NCBI RefSeq assembly: GCF_003626695.1
Contig: NZ_RBAH01000008.1
Span: forward strand, 124,001 to 188,000
Origin: Paenibacillus ginsengarvi
GTDB taxonomy: Bacteria; Bacillota; Bacilli; Paenibacillales; NBRC-103111
Direction: 5' to 3'
Length of the DNA stretch: 64,000 nt
The notes below the pieces were generated by a model. That model ran no database searches, was not told where the DNA came from, and worked only from the letters and a program-made list of their open reading frames with translations. This document shows positions 17,625 to 26,669 of this stretch, piece after piece. A program made the translations under genes and the position numbers. Position 1 is the stretch's first letter. Every line of letters starts with the position of its first letter.

Positions 17625-18997
17625 TCCGGACGTTATATATGCGCATCGCGATCGTGATCTTTATCGTAGTCTGGTGCAGCCTGGCGATATCGAGCCTGAC
17701 CTTCACCCATTACTACCGCAATCAGCTGAACAACCGCGTGGAGGGACTGCTGCAAAATGCGGCCAAGCTCGTCATCCGGCTCATCCAGGAGACGGAGACG
17801 CAGCAGGTCGGGCAAACCGTGACTATTGCCGGCAGGCTGAGCCGCGGACAAGAACTGTATTTGTACGACGATAGCGGCGATAGCTACATGTCCAGACCCT
17901 CGGCCAGCTCGAAATGTACGATCCCGCCGGAAACGATCCGGCACGTCCTGGACGGAGGCTCGTACTCCAGCTTCCAGGACGGGGAAAGCGTTATGTGTCC
18001 GCAAGGAAACGTCGGCGTTTCGTTCGAATACGGCGGCAAACATTATGCGTTGTTCGTCACGTCCGTCACGCCGACTCAGACGCTCCGCTTCGGTTTTCTC
18101 GATTACCGCAATTTATGGACGATTATTCTAATCGGTGCATTCATGATCGTACTCGCAGCCGTCTACTTGGTGCGTCCGCTGAAACAAATAACCGCGGTAA
18201 CCGAAAAAATAGCTGCGGGCAATTTTGACGTGCAGCTCCGCTTCAAACAGAAGGACGAGCTCGGCAAGCTGGCGGCAAGCATTACCCATATGGCCGGCGA
18301 GCTGAAAAAGATGGAGAAAATGCGCCAGGAATTCGTGTCCAACGTCTCCCACGATATTCAAACGCCGCTTACTTCGATCCGCGGATTTTCCAAGCTGCTG
18401 CAGCAGGACACGCTCGATAGCGAGGAGCGAATCGGATATTTGAAGCTGATCGAGAGCGAATCGGAACGGCTGTCCAGGCTCAGCGAAAATTTGCTGAAGC
18501 TCGCCTCGCTCGACTCGGAGCATCATCCGTATCATCCGAAGCCGATTCAGCTTGACGAGCAGCTCCGCCGCGCCGTCGTTGCGAGCGAACCGTTATGGTC
18601 GGGCAAACGGCTCGATATCGAGCTGGAGCTGGAGCCGGTGCGTATCGTCGCCGACGAGGATTCGCTCAGCCAAGTATGGACGAATTTGCTGCACAACGCG
18701 ATCAAATTTACGCCGGAGGGCGGACGCATTACCCTATCGGTTTCGATGGACGAGAAGAAGGGGACTGTCGTATCGATCAGCGATACCGGCGTAGGCATCG
18801 CGCCAGAGGATCGGCAGCACGTATTCCGCCGTTTCTATAAAGCTGACGAATCCCGGCAAATGTCGCCGTGGAGCGGCAACGGGCTCGGTCTCGCCATTGT
18901 GAAAAAAATCGTCGAGCTGCATGGCGCCAGCATATCGTTTACGAGCGAACTGAATCAAGGAACGACATTCGTTATCCAATTTCCATCGAAAAGCTGA
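17621..18997 (+). CDS. Membrane sensor histidine kinase
   Basis: 458 residues, partner of the preceding regulator. It starts at TTG 17621, in the TTGA overlap with the regulator stop, with GAGGTG 5 nt before it. Transmembrane helix 1 is about residues 7-29. An extracellular sensor of about 135 residues has two Cys in the stretch from SSKCTIPPET to ESVMCPQGN, possibly disulfide-bonded. TM2 is about 165-185, then HAMP. The dimerisation helix has His244 in NVSHDIQTPLTSIRGFSKLL. The ATPase domain has N-box WTNLLHNAIKFTPEGG and G-boxes DTGVGIAPED and GNGLGLAIVKKI. The ligand is unknown. Confidence 0.94.
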   Translation: MIRTLYMRIAIVIFIVVWCSLAISSLTFTHYYRNQLNNRVEGLLQNAAKLVIRLIQETETQQVGQTVTIAGRLSRGQELYLYDDSGDSYMSRPSASSKCTIPPETIRHVLDGGSYSSFQDGESVMCPQGNVGVSFEYGGKHYALFVTSVTPTQTLRFGFLDYRNLWTIILIGAFMIVLAAVYLVRPLKQITAVTEKIAAGNFDVQLRFKQKDELGKLAASITHMAGELKKMEKMRQEFVSNVSHDIQTPLTSIRGFSKLLQQDTLDSEERIGYLKLIESESERLSRLSENLLKLASLDSEHHPYHPKPIQLDEQLRRAVVASEPLWSGKRLDIELELEPVRIVADEDSLSQVWTNLLHNAIKFTPEGGRITLSVSMDEKKGTVVSISDTGVGIAPEDRQHVFRRFYKADESRQMSPWSGNGLGLAIVKKIVELHGASISFTSELNQGTTFVIQFPSKS

Positions 18998-19138
18998 CGG
19001 ACATAACGGCCGAGCTGCTGAGGGTTATACCTAAATTACTTAAATATGAAATGCTTCGGAACAACGGACTTGGGCAAATTATTTAAGCTCAGGTTCGTTT
19101 TTTTGCGTCCAAATTTCCTGATTCTGTATTCAGCTAAC

Positions 19139-19166
19139 TTTCAGCTTCTCTTAAGTTTAGTTTAAG
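19139..19166 (+). promoter_or_regulatory. Three phased TTTAAG-like repeats upstream of the serine hydrolase gene
   Basis: TTTCAG (19139), CTTAAG (19150) and TTTAAG (19161) are spaced exactly 11 bp apart. This copies the array before the response-regulator gene and suggests that the two-component system controls the serine hydrolase gene at 19252. Confidence 0.55.
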
Positions 19167-19251
19167 CATACATTCACAGTCGATTCACACAGGGGAGGTA
19201 CGATGTAAGCACAGAGAGATAAAATTTATTTTCGGAAGGTTGGTATTAGTA

Positions 19252-20346
19252 ATGAAACTACAGAACATTTCCACGTACGACAAAAAAAAGTATTGGCCAG
19301 CCCGGCCATGGAGAACGAGTTATCCGGAGGCGCAGGGGATGGCTTCGGCCGATCTCTCGGACACGTTCGGCAATTTTACGAACCGTGGCGTGCACAGCGT
19401 TGTTATTGTCCGTAACGGATACTTAGTTGCAGAAGCTTATCAGGGTCAAGCGAATGCGGATACGCCACAGGATATACGTTCGGTTACAAAAAGCATACTT
19501 TCCTTGTTAACCGGTATAGTTTTAGCCGAACATAACATAAGCTTGGAGCAAAAAATAATCGATTTTTTTCCATATATCGCAAACGATCCATTAAAATCGG
19601 AAATTCGAATCAAGCATTTGTTGACGATGACTTCAGGTTTGGAATGGAACAATAAAGACGAGCAGTCGTCCGTAGATATGATGTATTCGCAAAACTGGGT
19701 GCAGTATATATTGGATTGCCCTTCGGTATTCAAGCCCGGCACAAGATTCAGGTACAGCAATGGGGATGCGCATTTGCTCAGCGTTATTTTGCAAAAGGTG
19801 ACGAATAGCACAATGTTGGACTACGCCAGCGTAAATTTATTTTCACCGCTAGGAATTACGAATGTGAAGTGGGATCATGATCCGCAAGGACATAACATAG
19901 GTGCTTGGGCAATGGCCATGACGGCACGCGATATGGCTAGAATCGGGTATTTGCTTTTAATGGAAGGCGAGTGGGAGGGGCGGCAACTGCTCAGCCGCGA
20001 TTGGATTCGAGATTCCATGACCGGTCGCGTGGAATTGGAGGGGCATGACGGCAGAACTCAGAAATACGGATTGTTTTGGTGGCAAAAATGGCTGTTACCC
20101 GGGTTAATGAAACATGATACTAGACAGCATAGCATGTTTTATGCAGCCGGCTCTGGAGGATCAAGGATATTCGTGATTCCGGGACTGCAGCTTATCGTAG
20201 CTTTAACAGCCCAAACTACGGATGGCACCGTTCCGGAACAGCTATTAAACAGCATTGTCCGAGCGATTAAAGCCGATCGGCCTTTAACTGTAAAACGTGA
20301 AGACACTATGAATCTGGCACGCGCGATTGAATCGTTCAGGGGGTAG
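19252..20346 (+). CDS. Serine hydrolase of the beta-lactamase (class C/penicillin-binding) family
   Basis: 364 residues. The SxxK nucleophile motif is in RSVTKSILSLLTG, and the Tyr-x-Asn motif is YSNGDAHLLS. No signal peptide or membrane segment is evident, so it appears cytoplasmic. Such proteins include esterases and D-amino-acid peptidases and often are not lactamases. The ATG at 19252 has GGAAGG 12 nt upstream; a TTG at 19240 abuts that site and is less likely. Codon use between about 19450 and 20000 is visibly more AT-rich than in neighbouring genes, hinting at a different origin. The promoter repeats suggest control by the upstream two-component system. Confidence 0.85.
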   Translation: MKLQNISTYDKKKYWPARPWRTSYPEAQGMASADLSDTFGNFTNRGVHSVVIVRNGYLVAEAYQGQANADTPQDIRSVTKSILSLLTGIVLAEHNISLEQKIIDFFPYIANDPLKSEIRIKHLLTMTSGLEWNNKDEQSSVDMMYSQNWVQYILDCPSVFKPGTRFRYSNGDAHLLSVILQKVTNSTMLDYASVNLFSPLGITNVKWDHDPQGHNIGAWAMAMTARDMARIGYLLLMEGEWEGRQLLSRDWIRDSMTGRVELEGHDGRTQKYGLFWWQKWLLPGLMKHDTRQHSMFYAAGSGGSRIFVIPGLQLIVALTAQTTDGTVPEQLLNSIVRAIKADRPLTVKREDTMNLARAIESFRG

Positions 20347-20415
20347 CGGCTGCAAAAAAACAGTACTTGTACTTTTGCCGATCTTGTGGGACTTTAGTCT
20401 TGAGGGATGGAAAAC

Positions 20416-20454
20416 GGGTTGCTCCGATATTACCGGAGCAACCCAGTAATTTTT
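20416..20454 (+). terminator. Rho-independent terminator of the serine hydrolase gene
   Basis: GGGTTGCTCCG (20416-20426), loop ATATTAC, CGGAGCAACCC (20434-20444), followed by AGTAATTTTT. Confidence 0.75.
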
Positions 20455-20473
20455 ACTATGCTTTAAGGTTTTG

Positions 20474-20505
20474 TTCATAAATAGTTCACATTCACATCGT
20501 ATAAT
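20474..20505 (+). promoter_or_regulatory. Probable promoter of the MacA-like operon with a Pho-box-like repeat pair
   Basis: TATAAT at 20500-20505 lacks a good -35. In its place are TTCATA (20474) and TTCACA (20485), 11 bp apart, like the TTNACA repeats bound by PhoP-type regulators. This suggests activator-dependent expression. The rest of the 396-bp gap (20347-20742) shows only the terminator before it. Confidence 0.4.
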
Positions 20506-20742
20506 CTCGCGTATGTATTCTATTCTCGCAATCGTCCAAACCGGTCTTGCCTTCGCTTCGAGGCAGGCCGACTGTTTGTTTCCACCGATTGTAAGCGCAA
20601 TCTCGGGACGCGCTTCATAGGAACCCGGAGAGGAGGAGGCACGGGCATAACGACCTTGAAGCTGCGAATCCGCGTTCAAAGAATGTAGTAAATCATGTTG
20701 GCGTTATCATTCAAGCAGGAATCCGGGAAAGGGAAGATGGAT

Positions 20743-22434
20743 ATGGCAATGAGGCGTGGAACCAAATGGGTGGTCGCTCTGGCCGTTGTAATCGTGATCG
20801 GCGGCGGCGGTACATATTTTTTCGTTAATAAAACCGAACGGCCTGCCGCGGCCAACCAGCAGGAGCAAACGACTACGGTCAAAAAAGGAAACGTGCGTCT
20901 CTCCGTATCGGGAACGTCTCAGTTTCAAACGCAAATGATTCAGAATATTACGGCGCCGGCGGCCGGAACGATCAAAACGATGAATTTGATCCGAAGCATG
21001 CCGGTCAAAAAAGGCGATGTGTTGCTGCAAATCTCCAGCTATCAGGTCGAGGAAAATTTGAAGAACGGACAAAACACGCTGCAGCAGCTGCAAAAAGATT
21101 TGAACGATCTGCTCTCACAACAGCAAAATTTGAAAATTACGGCACAGACAAGCGGCAAGCTTTCGCTTGTTACCAATTTGGATGTCGGCTCGACGGTCAA
21201 CAAAACGACCAAGATCGGTACCATATCGACAAACAGCTCCTTTACGGCAAAGTTGCCGTTCGCCCTGGAGGAAGCGCTGCAGCTGAAGCAAGGCGATCCG
21301 GTCGACTTGACGATTGCCGCCTATTCGCTCACGAAGACGGGCACTGTGCAAACGATCGGCAAAGAGGTGAGGGCGGATGCGTCCGGCAATCGAATCGTTG
21401 ATGTAGAAATCAATGTTGCGAACGACGGCACACTCGATGCGGCGATGGACGTGTCGGGGGCCGCGACGCTAAACGGCCGCGAGATCAAGGCGAAGGCGAA
21501 CGCCAAGCTGGAATATTTGAAAACGACCGCATTTCTGGCGGATACGAGCGGCACGATCTCCGAGCTGCTGCACAAAAACGGCGATATGGTCAAAGCCGGC
21601 GAATTGATCGCGGTTGTCACGAACGATACGCTTAAAGATTCGATTACCGCGAAGAAAGAAAGTCTCGATCGCCAGGACGCCGCGGTTAAAGATATGCAAG
21701 CGAGAGTCGACGAGCTGACCATCAAGGCTCCGTTCGACGGGGTGTTCTCGACCGATTTCGCGAATCAGAGAACTAATGTGCTGGCGAACTTTCAGTCGGG
21801 CGCAAACGTTAAGGTTGGAGACATGTTCGGAGCCGTAACGAGCTTTGACGTGATGACCCTGCCGATTCAGGTTGACGAGCTGGATATCCAGAGCATGAAG
21901 GCGGGACTGAAAGCGGAGGTGCGGGTCGACTCCATTGCGGGACGCGTTTTTCAGGGCGAGTTGTCGCAAGTATCGACTGTCGGTGTAACTTCGAACGGAG
22001 TCACCTATTACGACGCGATCGTTGCGGTTCCGAATAAAGACGGACAGCTCAAATACGGAATGACCGGCACGGCGGAAATCTTGATTCAGGACAAAAAGGA
22101 CGTGTTGACGCTTCCGGTCGAAGCTTTGCAAATCCAGCGCGGAGCCGCGACCGTGAACAAGGTGCTTCCGGACGGAACGAAGGAAAACGTGCCGGTTAAG
22201 GTCGGAATCCGCAGCAAAACAAGCGTCGAAATCGTCGAAGGACTCAGCGAAGGCGATCAGGTTGCCATTCCTACCCGTCAGCGGACGCAAAACGGAACGC
22301 AGCAGCAGATCGATCAGCTTCGCCAGCAGTTCCAGCAGCAAGGGGGCTTTCCCGCAGGCGTTGTTCCTGGCGGAGGTGGCGCACAAGGCGGAGGAGGAAA
22401 CGCCGGCGGAGCTGCGACCAGAGGGGGCAGATGA
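20743..22434 (+). CDS. HlyD/MacA-family membrane fusion (adaptor) protein
   Basis: About 563 residues. The N-terminal membrane anchor is WVVALAVVIVIGGGGTYFF. It is followed by barrel-sandwich/lipoyl halves (GTIKTMNLIRSMPVKKGDVLL; IKAPFDGVF), a coiled coil around residues 100-135 and 300-330, and beta-barrel domains. A Gln/Gly-rich tail begins RQQFQQQGG. The domain order is unusual in having two lipoyl-like cycles, so it may be a fused duplication. The ATG at 20743 has AGGG 9 nt upstream; ATG 20737 is too close to it. The stop overlaps the ATPase start (ATGA), so this is the first gene of a tightly coupled operon exporting something across the membrane and wall. Confidence 0.87.
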   Translation: MAMRRGTKWVVALAVVIVIGGGGTYFFVNKTERPAAANQQEQTTTVKKGNVRLSVSGTSQFQTQMIQNITAPAAGTIKTMNLIRSMPVKKGDVLLQISSYQVEENLKNGQNTLQQLQKDLNDLLSQQQNLKITAQTSGKLSLVTNLDVGSTVNKTTKIGTISTNSSFTAKLPFALEEALQLKQGDPVDLTIAAYSLTKTGTVQTIGKEVRADASGNRIVDVEINVANDGTLDAAMDVSGAATLNGREIKAKANAKLEYLKTTAFLADTSGTISELLHKNGDMVKAGELIAVVTNDTLKDSITAKKESLDRQDAAVKDMQARVDELTIKAPFDGVFSTDFANQRTNVLANFQSGANVKVGDMFGAVTSFDVMTLPIQVDELDIQSMKAGLKAEVRVDSIAGRVFQGELSQVSTVGVTSNGVTYYDAIVAVPNKDGQLKYGMTGTAEILIQDKKDVLTLPVEALQIQRGAATVNKVLPDGTKENVPVKVGIRSKTSVEIVEGLSEGDQVAIPTRQRTQNGTQQQIDQLRQQFQQQGGFPAGVVPGGGGAQGGGGNAGGAATRGGR

Positions 22435-23147
22435 GCGTGAACATAATCGAACTGAAAGACATCTGCAAATCGTACGGAAGCGGAACCGAAGAGATCCAGA
22501 TTTTGAGAAATGTTTCGCTCACGGTCGAAACCGGAGACTTCGTCGCGATCGTCGGCCCTTCGGGGTCGGGCAAGTCGACCTTGATGAACACGATCGGATT
22601 GCTTGATACGCCGACATCCGGATCGTACATACTAGACGGCGTCAAAACGGACAAACTGAGCGACAGTCAGATGGCGGTCGTGCGAAACAAAAAAATCGGA
22701 TTTATTTTTCAGCAATTTAACCTTCTTCCCAGGCTGACCGCGCTCGAAAACGTGGAGCTTCCGCTCATCTATGCTGGCGTCGGCAAAACCGAGCGGAGAG
22801 ATCGAGCGAAGAAAATGCTTGAATCGCTCGGTATGGGAGCGCGGACCGATCACAGGCCGAGCCAGTTATCCGGGGGACAGCAGCAGCGTGTTGCGATCGC
22901 TAGAGCACTTGCGGCCACACCTGCCTTGCTGCTTGCCGACGAACCGACGGGAGCGCTTGATTCGAAGACGGGAACCGAAGTGCTCGAGCTGATGATCAAG
23001 CTGAACGACGAGGGCAATACGATCGTATTGATTACGCACGATCTGCATATCGCCGAACACGCAAAGCGGGTCATCTCGATCCGGGACGGGGAGATCGTCG
23101 AGGACAAGATTAACGTCTCGCAGTCTAGGCAGGTGGTCACCGTATGA
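22431..23147 (+). CDS. ABC transporter ATPase (MacB/LolD type)
   Basis: 238 residues. Walker A is GPSGSGKST, Q-loop FQQFNLLPRLTALENVELPL, signature LSGGQQQR, Walker B ALLLADEPTGALD, and switch His in VLITHDLHIAEH. The LPRLTALENVELPL stretch is typical of the MacB/FtsE/LolD mechanotransmission family. It overlaps the genes on both sides by 4 nt. Confidence 0.95.
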   Translation: MSVNIIELKDICKSYGSGTEEIQILRNVSLTVETGDFVAIVGPSGSGKSTLMNTIGLLDTPTSGSYILDGVKTDKLSDSQMAVVRNKKIGFIFQQFNLLPRLTALENVELPLIYAGVGKTERRDRAKKMLESLGMGARTDHRPSQLSGGQQQRVAIARALAATPALLLADEPTGALDSKTGTEVLELMIKLNDEGNTIVLITHDLHIAEHAKRVISIRDGEIVEDKINVSQSRQVVTV

Positions 23148-24322
23148 ATTTGTTTGAGCTAGTAGGCATGGCGATGCGTACGATTTTGAGCAAGCCGATG
23201 CGTACGCTGCTGACGATGCTGGGCGTTATTATTGGCGTCGCGTCGGTCGTTACGCTCGTATCGATCGGCCAGGGCACGACCGCGCAGATCGAGAAGCAGT
23301 ACGAGAAGCTGGGGACGAACCTGCTCATCGTCAATTTGCTCGGCAACGGGCGGGCGACCCAGCTCGACTACGATCAGCTGATGGAACTGGAAATATTGCC
23401 GGAGATCGATTCGATGGCGCCGACCGTGACGAAGGGCAACTCCAATGTCAAGTATGAGCGGACGAAGGAAGCGTTCAACCTTGTCGGGACGAACGACCGG
23501 TTTTTCTGGATTATGAAGACCGAACTGGACAGTGGAAGAATTCTCTCTCCCGGCGATAACGAGTTCCGCAACCCGGTCGCGGTGCTGGGCAGCGAGGTGG
23601 CGACCACGCTATTTGGCAATATCGATCCAGTCGGACAGGATGTCAACATCGACGGCGTCGTATTTACCGTCATCGGCAAGCTCAAGCCGAAGGGCTCGAG
23701 CATGGGTGGGGTGAATATAGACAGCTCCGTCCTCGTGCCTCTCGAATCGGCTCGCCGCACCTTTCGGCTCGGCTCGATCCGCACGACTTACATTGAAGCG
23801 CCGGATGTAAAGGATCTTGCCGCCGCGCAAAATACCGTAAGCCAGTTTTTGACGTATCAATTCAAAAGCAGCAACGGCTTCCGGATTCAGAATCAGGACG
23901 AGCTGATGAATGCGCGGAAGGAAGCTTCCAGCTCGCTGACGAACCAGCTCATCAGCGTAGCGTTAATATCGCTCCTCGTAGGCGGAATCGGGATCATGAA
24001 CATTATGCTTGTTACCGTAAGCGAAAGAACCCGGGAGATCGGCATCCGCAAATCGATCGGAGCGCAGCGCAGGCATATCTTGATGCAGTTCCTGACGGAA
24101 GCGACCGTCATAAGCGGCTTGGGAGGGCTGCTGGGCTTGCTCCTCGGCATTGGCGTTTCGCTGGCCTGGCCGCATTTCAATCCGAAACAGCCAACGGAGC
24201 TTTCGTTGTCATTCGGCCTTTACGCCTTTTTGTTTTCCGTATTGGTCGGCGTCATATTCGGACTGTATCCGGCAAACAAAGCTTCCCGCCTCAAGCCGAT
24301 CGATGCGCTTCGATTCGATTAA
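23144..24322 (+). CDS. MacB/FtsX-type ABC transporter permease
   Basis: 392 residues. N-terminal TM near residues 15-40 (LLTMLGVIIGVASVVTLVSI, with the family MLGIxIG pattern). A large extracellular MacB-PCD domain follows, about 45-265. Then three TMs, with LIGGIGIMN-like VGGIGIMNIMLVTVSERTRE and the C-terminal YPANKASRLKPIDALR. Partner of the preceding ATPase. This type of permease uses long-range conformational change to drive export or extracellular remodelling rather than to move substrate through itself. Confidence 0.94.
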   Translation: MNLFELVGMAMRTILSKPMRTLLTMLGVIIGVASVVTLVSIGQGTTAQIEKQYEKLGTNLLIVNLLGNGRATQLDYDQLMELEILPEIDSMAPTVTKGNSNVKYERTKEAFNLVGTNDRFFWIMKTELDSGRILSPGDNEFRNPVAVLGSEVATTLFGNIDPVGQDVNIDGVVFTVIGKLKPKGSSMGGVNIDSSVLVPLESARRTFRLGSIRTTYIEAPDVKDLAAAQNTVSQFLTYQFKSSNGFRIQNQDELMNARKEASSSLTNQLISVALISLLVGGIGIMNIMLVTVSERTREIGIRKSIGAQRRHILMQFLTEATVISGLGGLLGLLLGIGVSLAWPHFNPKQPTELSLSFGLYAFLFSVLVGVIFGLYPANKASRLKPIDALRFD

Positions 24323-24344
24323 TTTCATGGAGGTACATATTCCG

Positions 24345-26510
24345 ATGAGACGAAACATGCATGGTGTCCTGCTATCCAGAGCCAGAAAAATCGCGCTCGC
24401 CTTTCTTGTCTTTTGCTTCGCCTTAGCTCCGTATGCGGCATTTGCCGGTAAAGAGGGCGTTTACATCAGCGGCAGCTCTTATTTTACACTGGAGAAGGTC
24501 CGATTTTCCGAAGGCTCCGACGACGCTATTTTGCGCTTCTCGGTAGCGCTGCATAACGGAGACAGCGTTCCGATCGACTACAATAACTACGGCGCAAGAG
24601 TGACGGACGACAGCGGCTTCAGCTACTCCGCGCAGCTCACGGGTCAGCAGAACGCTCGCGTGCAGCCGGGGAAGGAGCAGCAGTTTGCCTATGAGGCCCG
24701 GGTTACAAAAGGACTGAAGCCGGAACAGCTGCAGGTGACGCTGTTTACCTGGAATTACGGAACGACGGTTTCAATGAGCGATCTTGGCTCTCTTTCGGTT
24801 GCGGCGGCCATGTCCGAGACGTCCGGGACATCGCCGGAAGCGGTCGTTCCGCTTAAAAAAGTGGATGCCGCGTTTTCCAATGACGATAAAGTCAGCTTCC
24901 GCGTAGGCAACGAGTACTTTGTTAGCGAGAACAACGAGTGGGCACTGTATACCGATCTCATCGCGGAAAACGCGGGAGACAACGGATTGACGCTGCCAGC
25001 CGGACTGAAAATGCGTCTGGAAGATTCGAACGGTCAGGTAGTTTCGGTAACGACGGTCGACGGCGCGGATCGCTCGCTGCTTCCCGGCAAACCGCAACGT
25101 ATTACGATTCGCGCGGCTCTTCCTTCGGCCGCGTCCACCGGCGACTGGACGCTTCAATTTTATTATGTGAATGGTACGGCCTCTACGGTGCTTGAAAGCC
25201 TGCCTGTCGGCCGGACGTCGTCGGTATCGGCGATCGGCAACGCCCGATCGGTCGCGGACAGCAGCGGCCAGGAAACGGTATCGGTTCAGGTCGAGTCGGC
25301 CGCCGTTACGCCGAGCGAAGCGGGACAGTGGGTATCGGCAAAGGTTCTGGTCAGCAACAAGGGCACGAAGGTAGCGGCCATTCCTAAGCTGGCCGTGAAG
25401 TTCCAGACAAGCGACGGGGCGGTAAGCGTTTCGTCCGAGGATACCTCCGTACATGCATCCTATTTGTCTCCTTCCGAAAGCGAGACCTTTACGTATAACG
25501 TGCTGCTGCCGAAAGGTGTTTCCGTATCGGATATGCAGATCGCTTTGTTCGAGAGCCGGGGCAGCGCAACGGCTGGAACAGGCTCGAATACGAATGCGAA
25601 CAACACGAATGCAAACAATGCCAATAATGCGAATACGAACAACGCGAACAATGGCAATTCGAACAATACGGGTACGCAGACGAAAACCGTGCCGGTGCTC
25701 GTGACCAGCTTAAGCCGGGCTCAGGTGAATGCGACAAGCGGCAGCAGCGATTATGCATTAGGCGATTCGCTGGGCTTGACGCTAGATAAGAAAGCGGAAG
25801 TTGCTTTAACCGATTTGCATCTTTACGATAATGAAAGCAATGGGTTCAAAACCGTTGTAGCTAAATTCAAGTTTACGAACAAGGATACTACCGTTCTGGC
25901 GACTCCGGATTTGGCATTCGAATTGGTAGACGATTCGGGTCATATTTACTCCGGTACGAAGCAAACGACCGTGCCTGCACAGCTGGCCACAAACAGCAGC
26001 TACCTCATCAGCTATTCCTTCCTGATGATGTCCGCCGATACGGAAAAACCGATGCAGCTGCGTGCATACAATGCCAAAGATACAAGCCGAGTACCGCTGG
26101 GTAACGTACAAGTTAGTATCCAGGATGATGATGTGACTGATATGAATTGGGGAGTTTACCCGTATCAGTTGGATGTAAAATCGAAAGAATTGGTGCACAG
26201 CGTACTTAGTACGACATTTTCGTATACATTACGATTGGATGTAGATGTACAGCGCAAGGAGCAAATCATTGCGGATGCCGCATTGTCGAAGCTGCAGTTT
26301 GATCTGATCGATGCACTGGGGCAAGTCATTTCTACTCAATCGATCGCCTTCCAGGGTAACGTAAAACTGTTGAATGGATTGAACGAAGTTACATTTACAA
26401 ATTTGAAAATCAATCAGTTCAGCTCTAAAAACTTTGTTAACGTATATGAAACGATCGATACCCCTAACGGCATTGTTAAGCGTAAAGTGATGGAAATTCG
26501 TAATTGGTAA
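24345..26510 (+). CDS. Secreted beta-rich protein with Asn-rich linker, fourth gene of the MacAB-like operon
   Basis: 721 residues from ATG 24345 (GGAGG 11 nt upstream, 22 bp after the permease stop). The signal peptide core is ALAFLVFCFALAPYAAFA. The mature chain is almost all beta, with repeated Ig-like units of about 110-130 residues marked by patterns such as VPIDYNNYGARVTDDSGF, VAAIPKLAVKFQTSDG and VLATPDLAFELVDDSGH. About residues 410-445 are an Asn/Thr/Ala low-complexity linker (NTNANNTNANNANNAN) with period-9 DNA repeats. The last third has lower GC. I know no function; location suggests a surface partner or cargo of the exporter. Confidence 0.75.
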   Translation: MRRNMHGVLLSRARKIALAFLVFCFALAPYAAFAGKEGVYISGSSYFTLEKVRFSEGSDDAILRFSVALHNGDSVPIDYNNYGARVTDDSGFSYSAQLTGQQNARVQPGKEQQFAYEARVTKGLKPEQLQVTLFTWNYGTTVSMSDLGSLSVAAAMSETSGTSPEAVVPLKKVDAAFSNDDKVSFRVGNEYFVSENNEWALYTDLIAENAGDNGLTLPAGLKMRLEDSNGQVVSVTTVDGADRSLLPGKPQRITIRAALPSAASTGDWTLQFYYVNGTASTVLESLPVGRTSSVSAIGNARSVADSSGQETVSVQVESAAVTPSEAGQWVSAKVLVSNKGTKVAAIPKLAVKFQTSDGAVSVSSEDTSVHASYLSPSESETFTYNVLLPKGVSVSDMQIALFESRGSATAGTGSNTNANNTNANNANNANTNNANNGNSNNTGTQTKTVPVLVTSLSRAQVNATSGSSDYALGDSLGLTLDKKAEVALTDLHLYDNESNGFKTVVAKFKFTNKDTTVLATPDLAFELVDDSGHIYSGTKQTTVPAQLATNSSYLISYSFLMMSADTEKPMQLRAYNAKDTSRVPLGNVQVSIQDDDVTDMNWGVYPYQLDVKSKELVHSVLSTTFSYTLRLDVDVQRKEQIIADAALSKLQFDLIDALGQVISTQSIAFQGNVKLLNGLNEVTFTNLKINQFSSKNFVNVYETIDTPNGIVKRKVMEIRNW
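25585..25675 (+). repeat. Short tandem repeat coding for the Asn-rich linker
   Basis: Repeated AACAAY/GCGAAY-type trinucleotides and 9-mers such as AATGCGAAC encode Asn, Thr and Ala in tandem; a likely length-variable tract. Confidence 0.6.
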
Positions 26511-26520
26511 GTTACAGGCA

Positions 26521-26557
26521 GCGGTATGGCTAAGTGCCATACCGCTTTCTTTTTTTC
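26521..26557 (+). terminator. Rho-independent terminator of the MacAB-like operon
   Basis: GCGGTATGGC, loop TAAGT, GCCATACCGC, then TTTCTTTTTTT. It separates the next gene unless there is read-through. Confidence 0.85.
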
Positions 26558-26669
26558 CAGCCGCAAAGGGATTCTTTAGTTCGGCAGGCACGAACCGATA
26601 GTGGTAGGAATATTGAAACTTTCGTCGAATCAGTTCAGCAGATGGAGAAAGCTTGGAGGAGGAGAGAGA

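Noticed and set aside
25585..25675. CRISPR-like array because of short repeats
   Set aside because: The repeats are in-frame codon repeats of an Asn-rich linker without spacers of constant length; no cas genes present.
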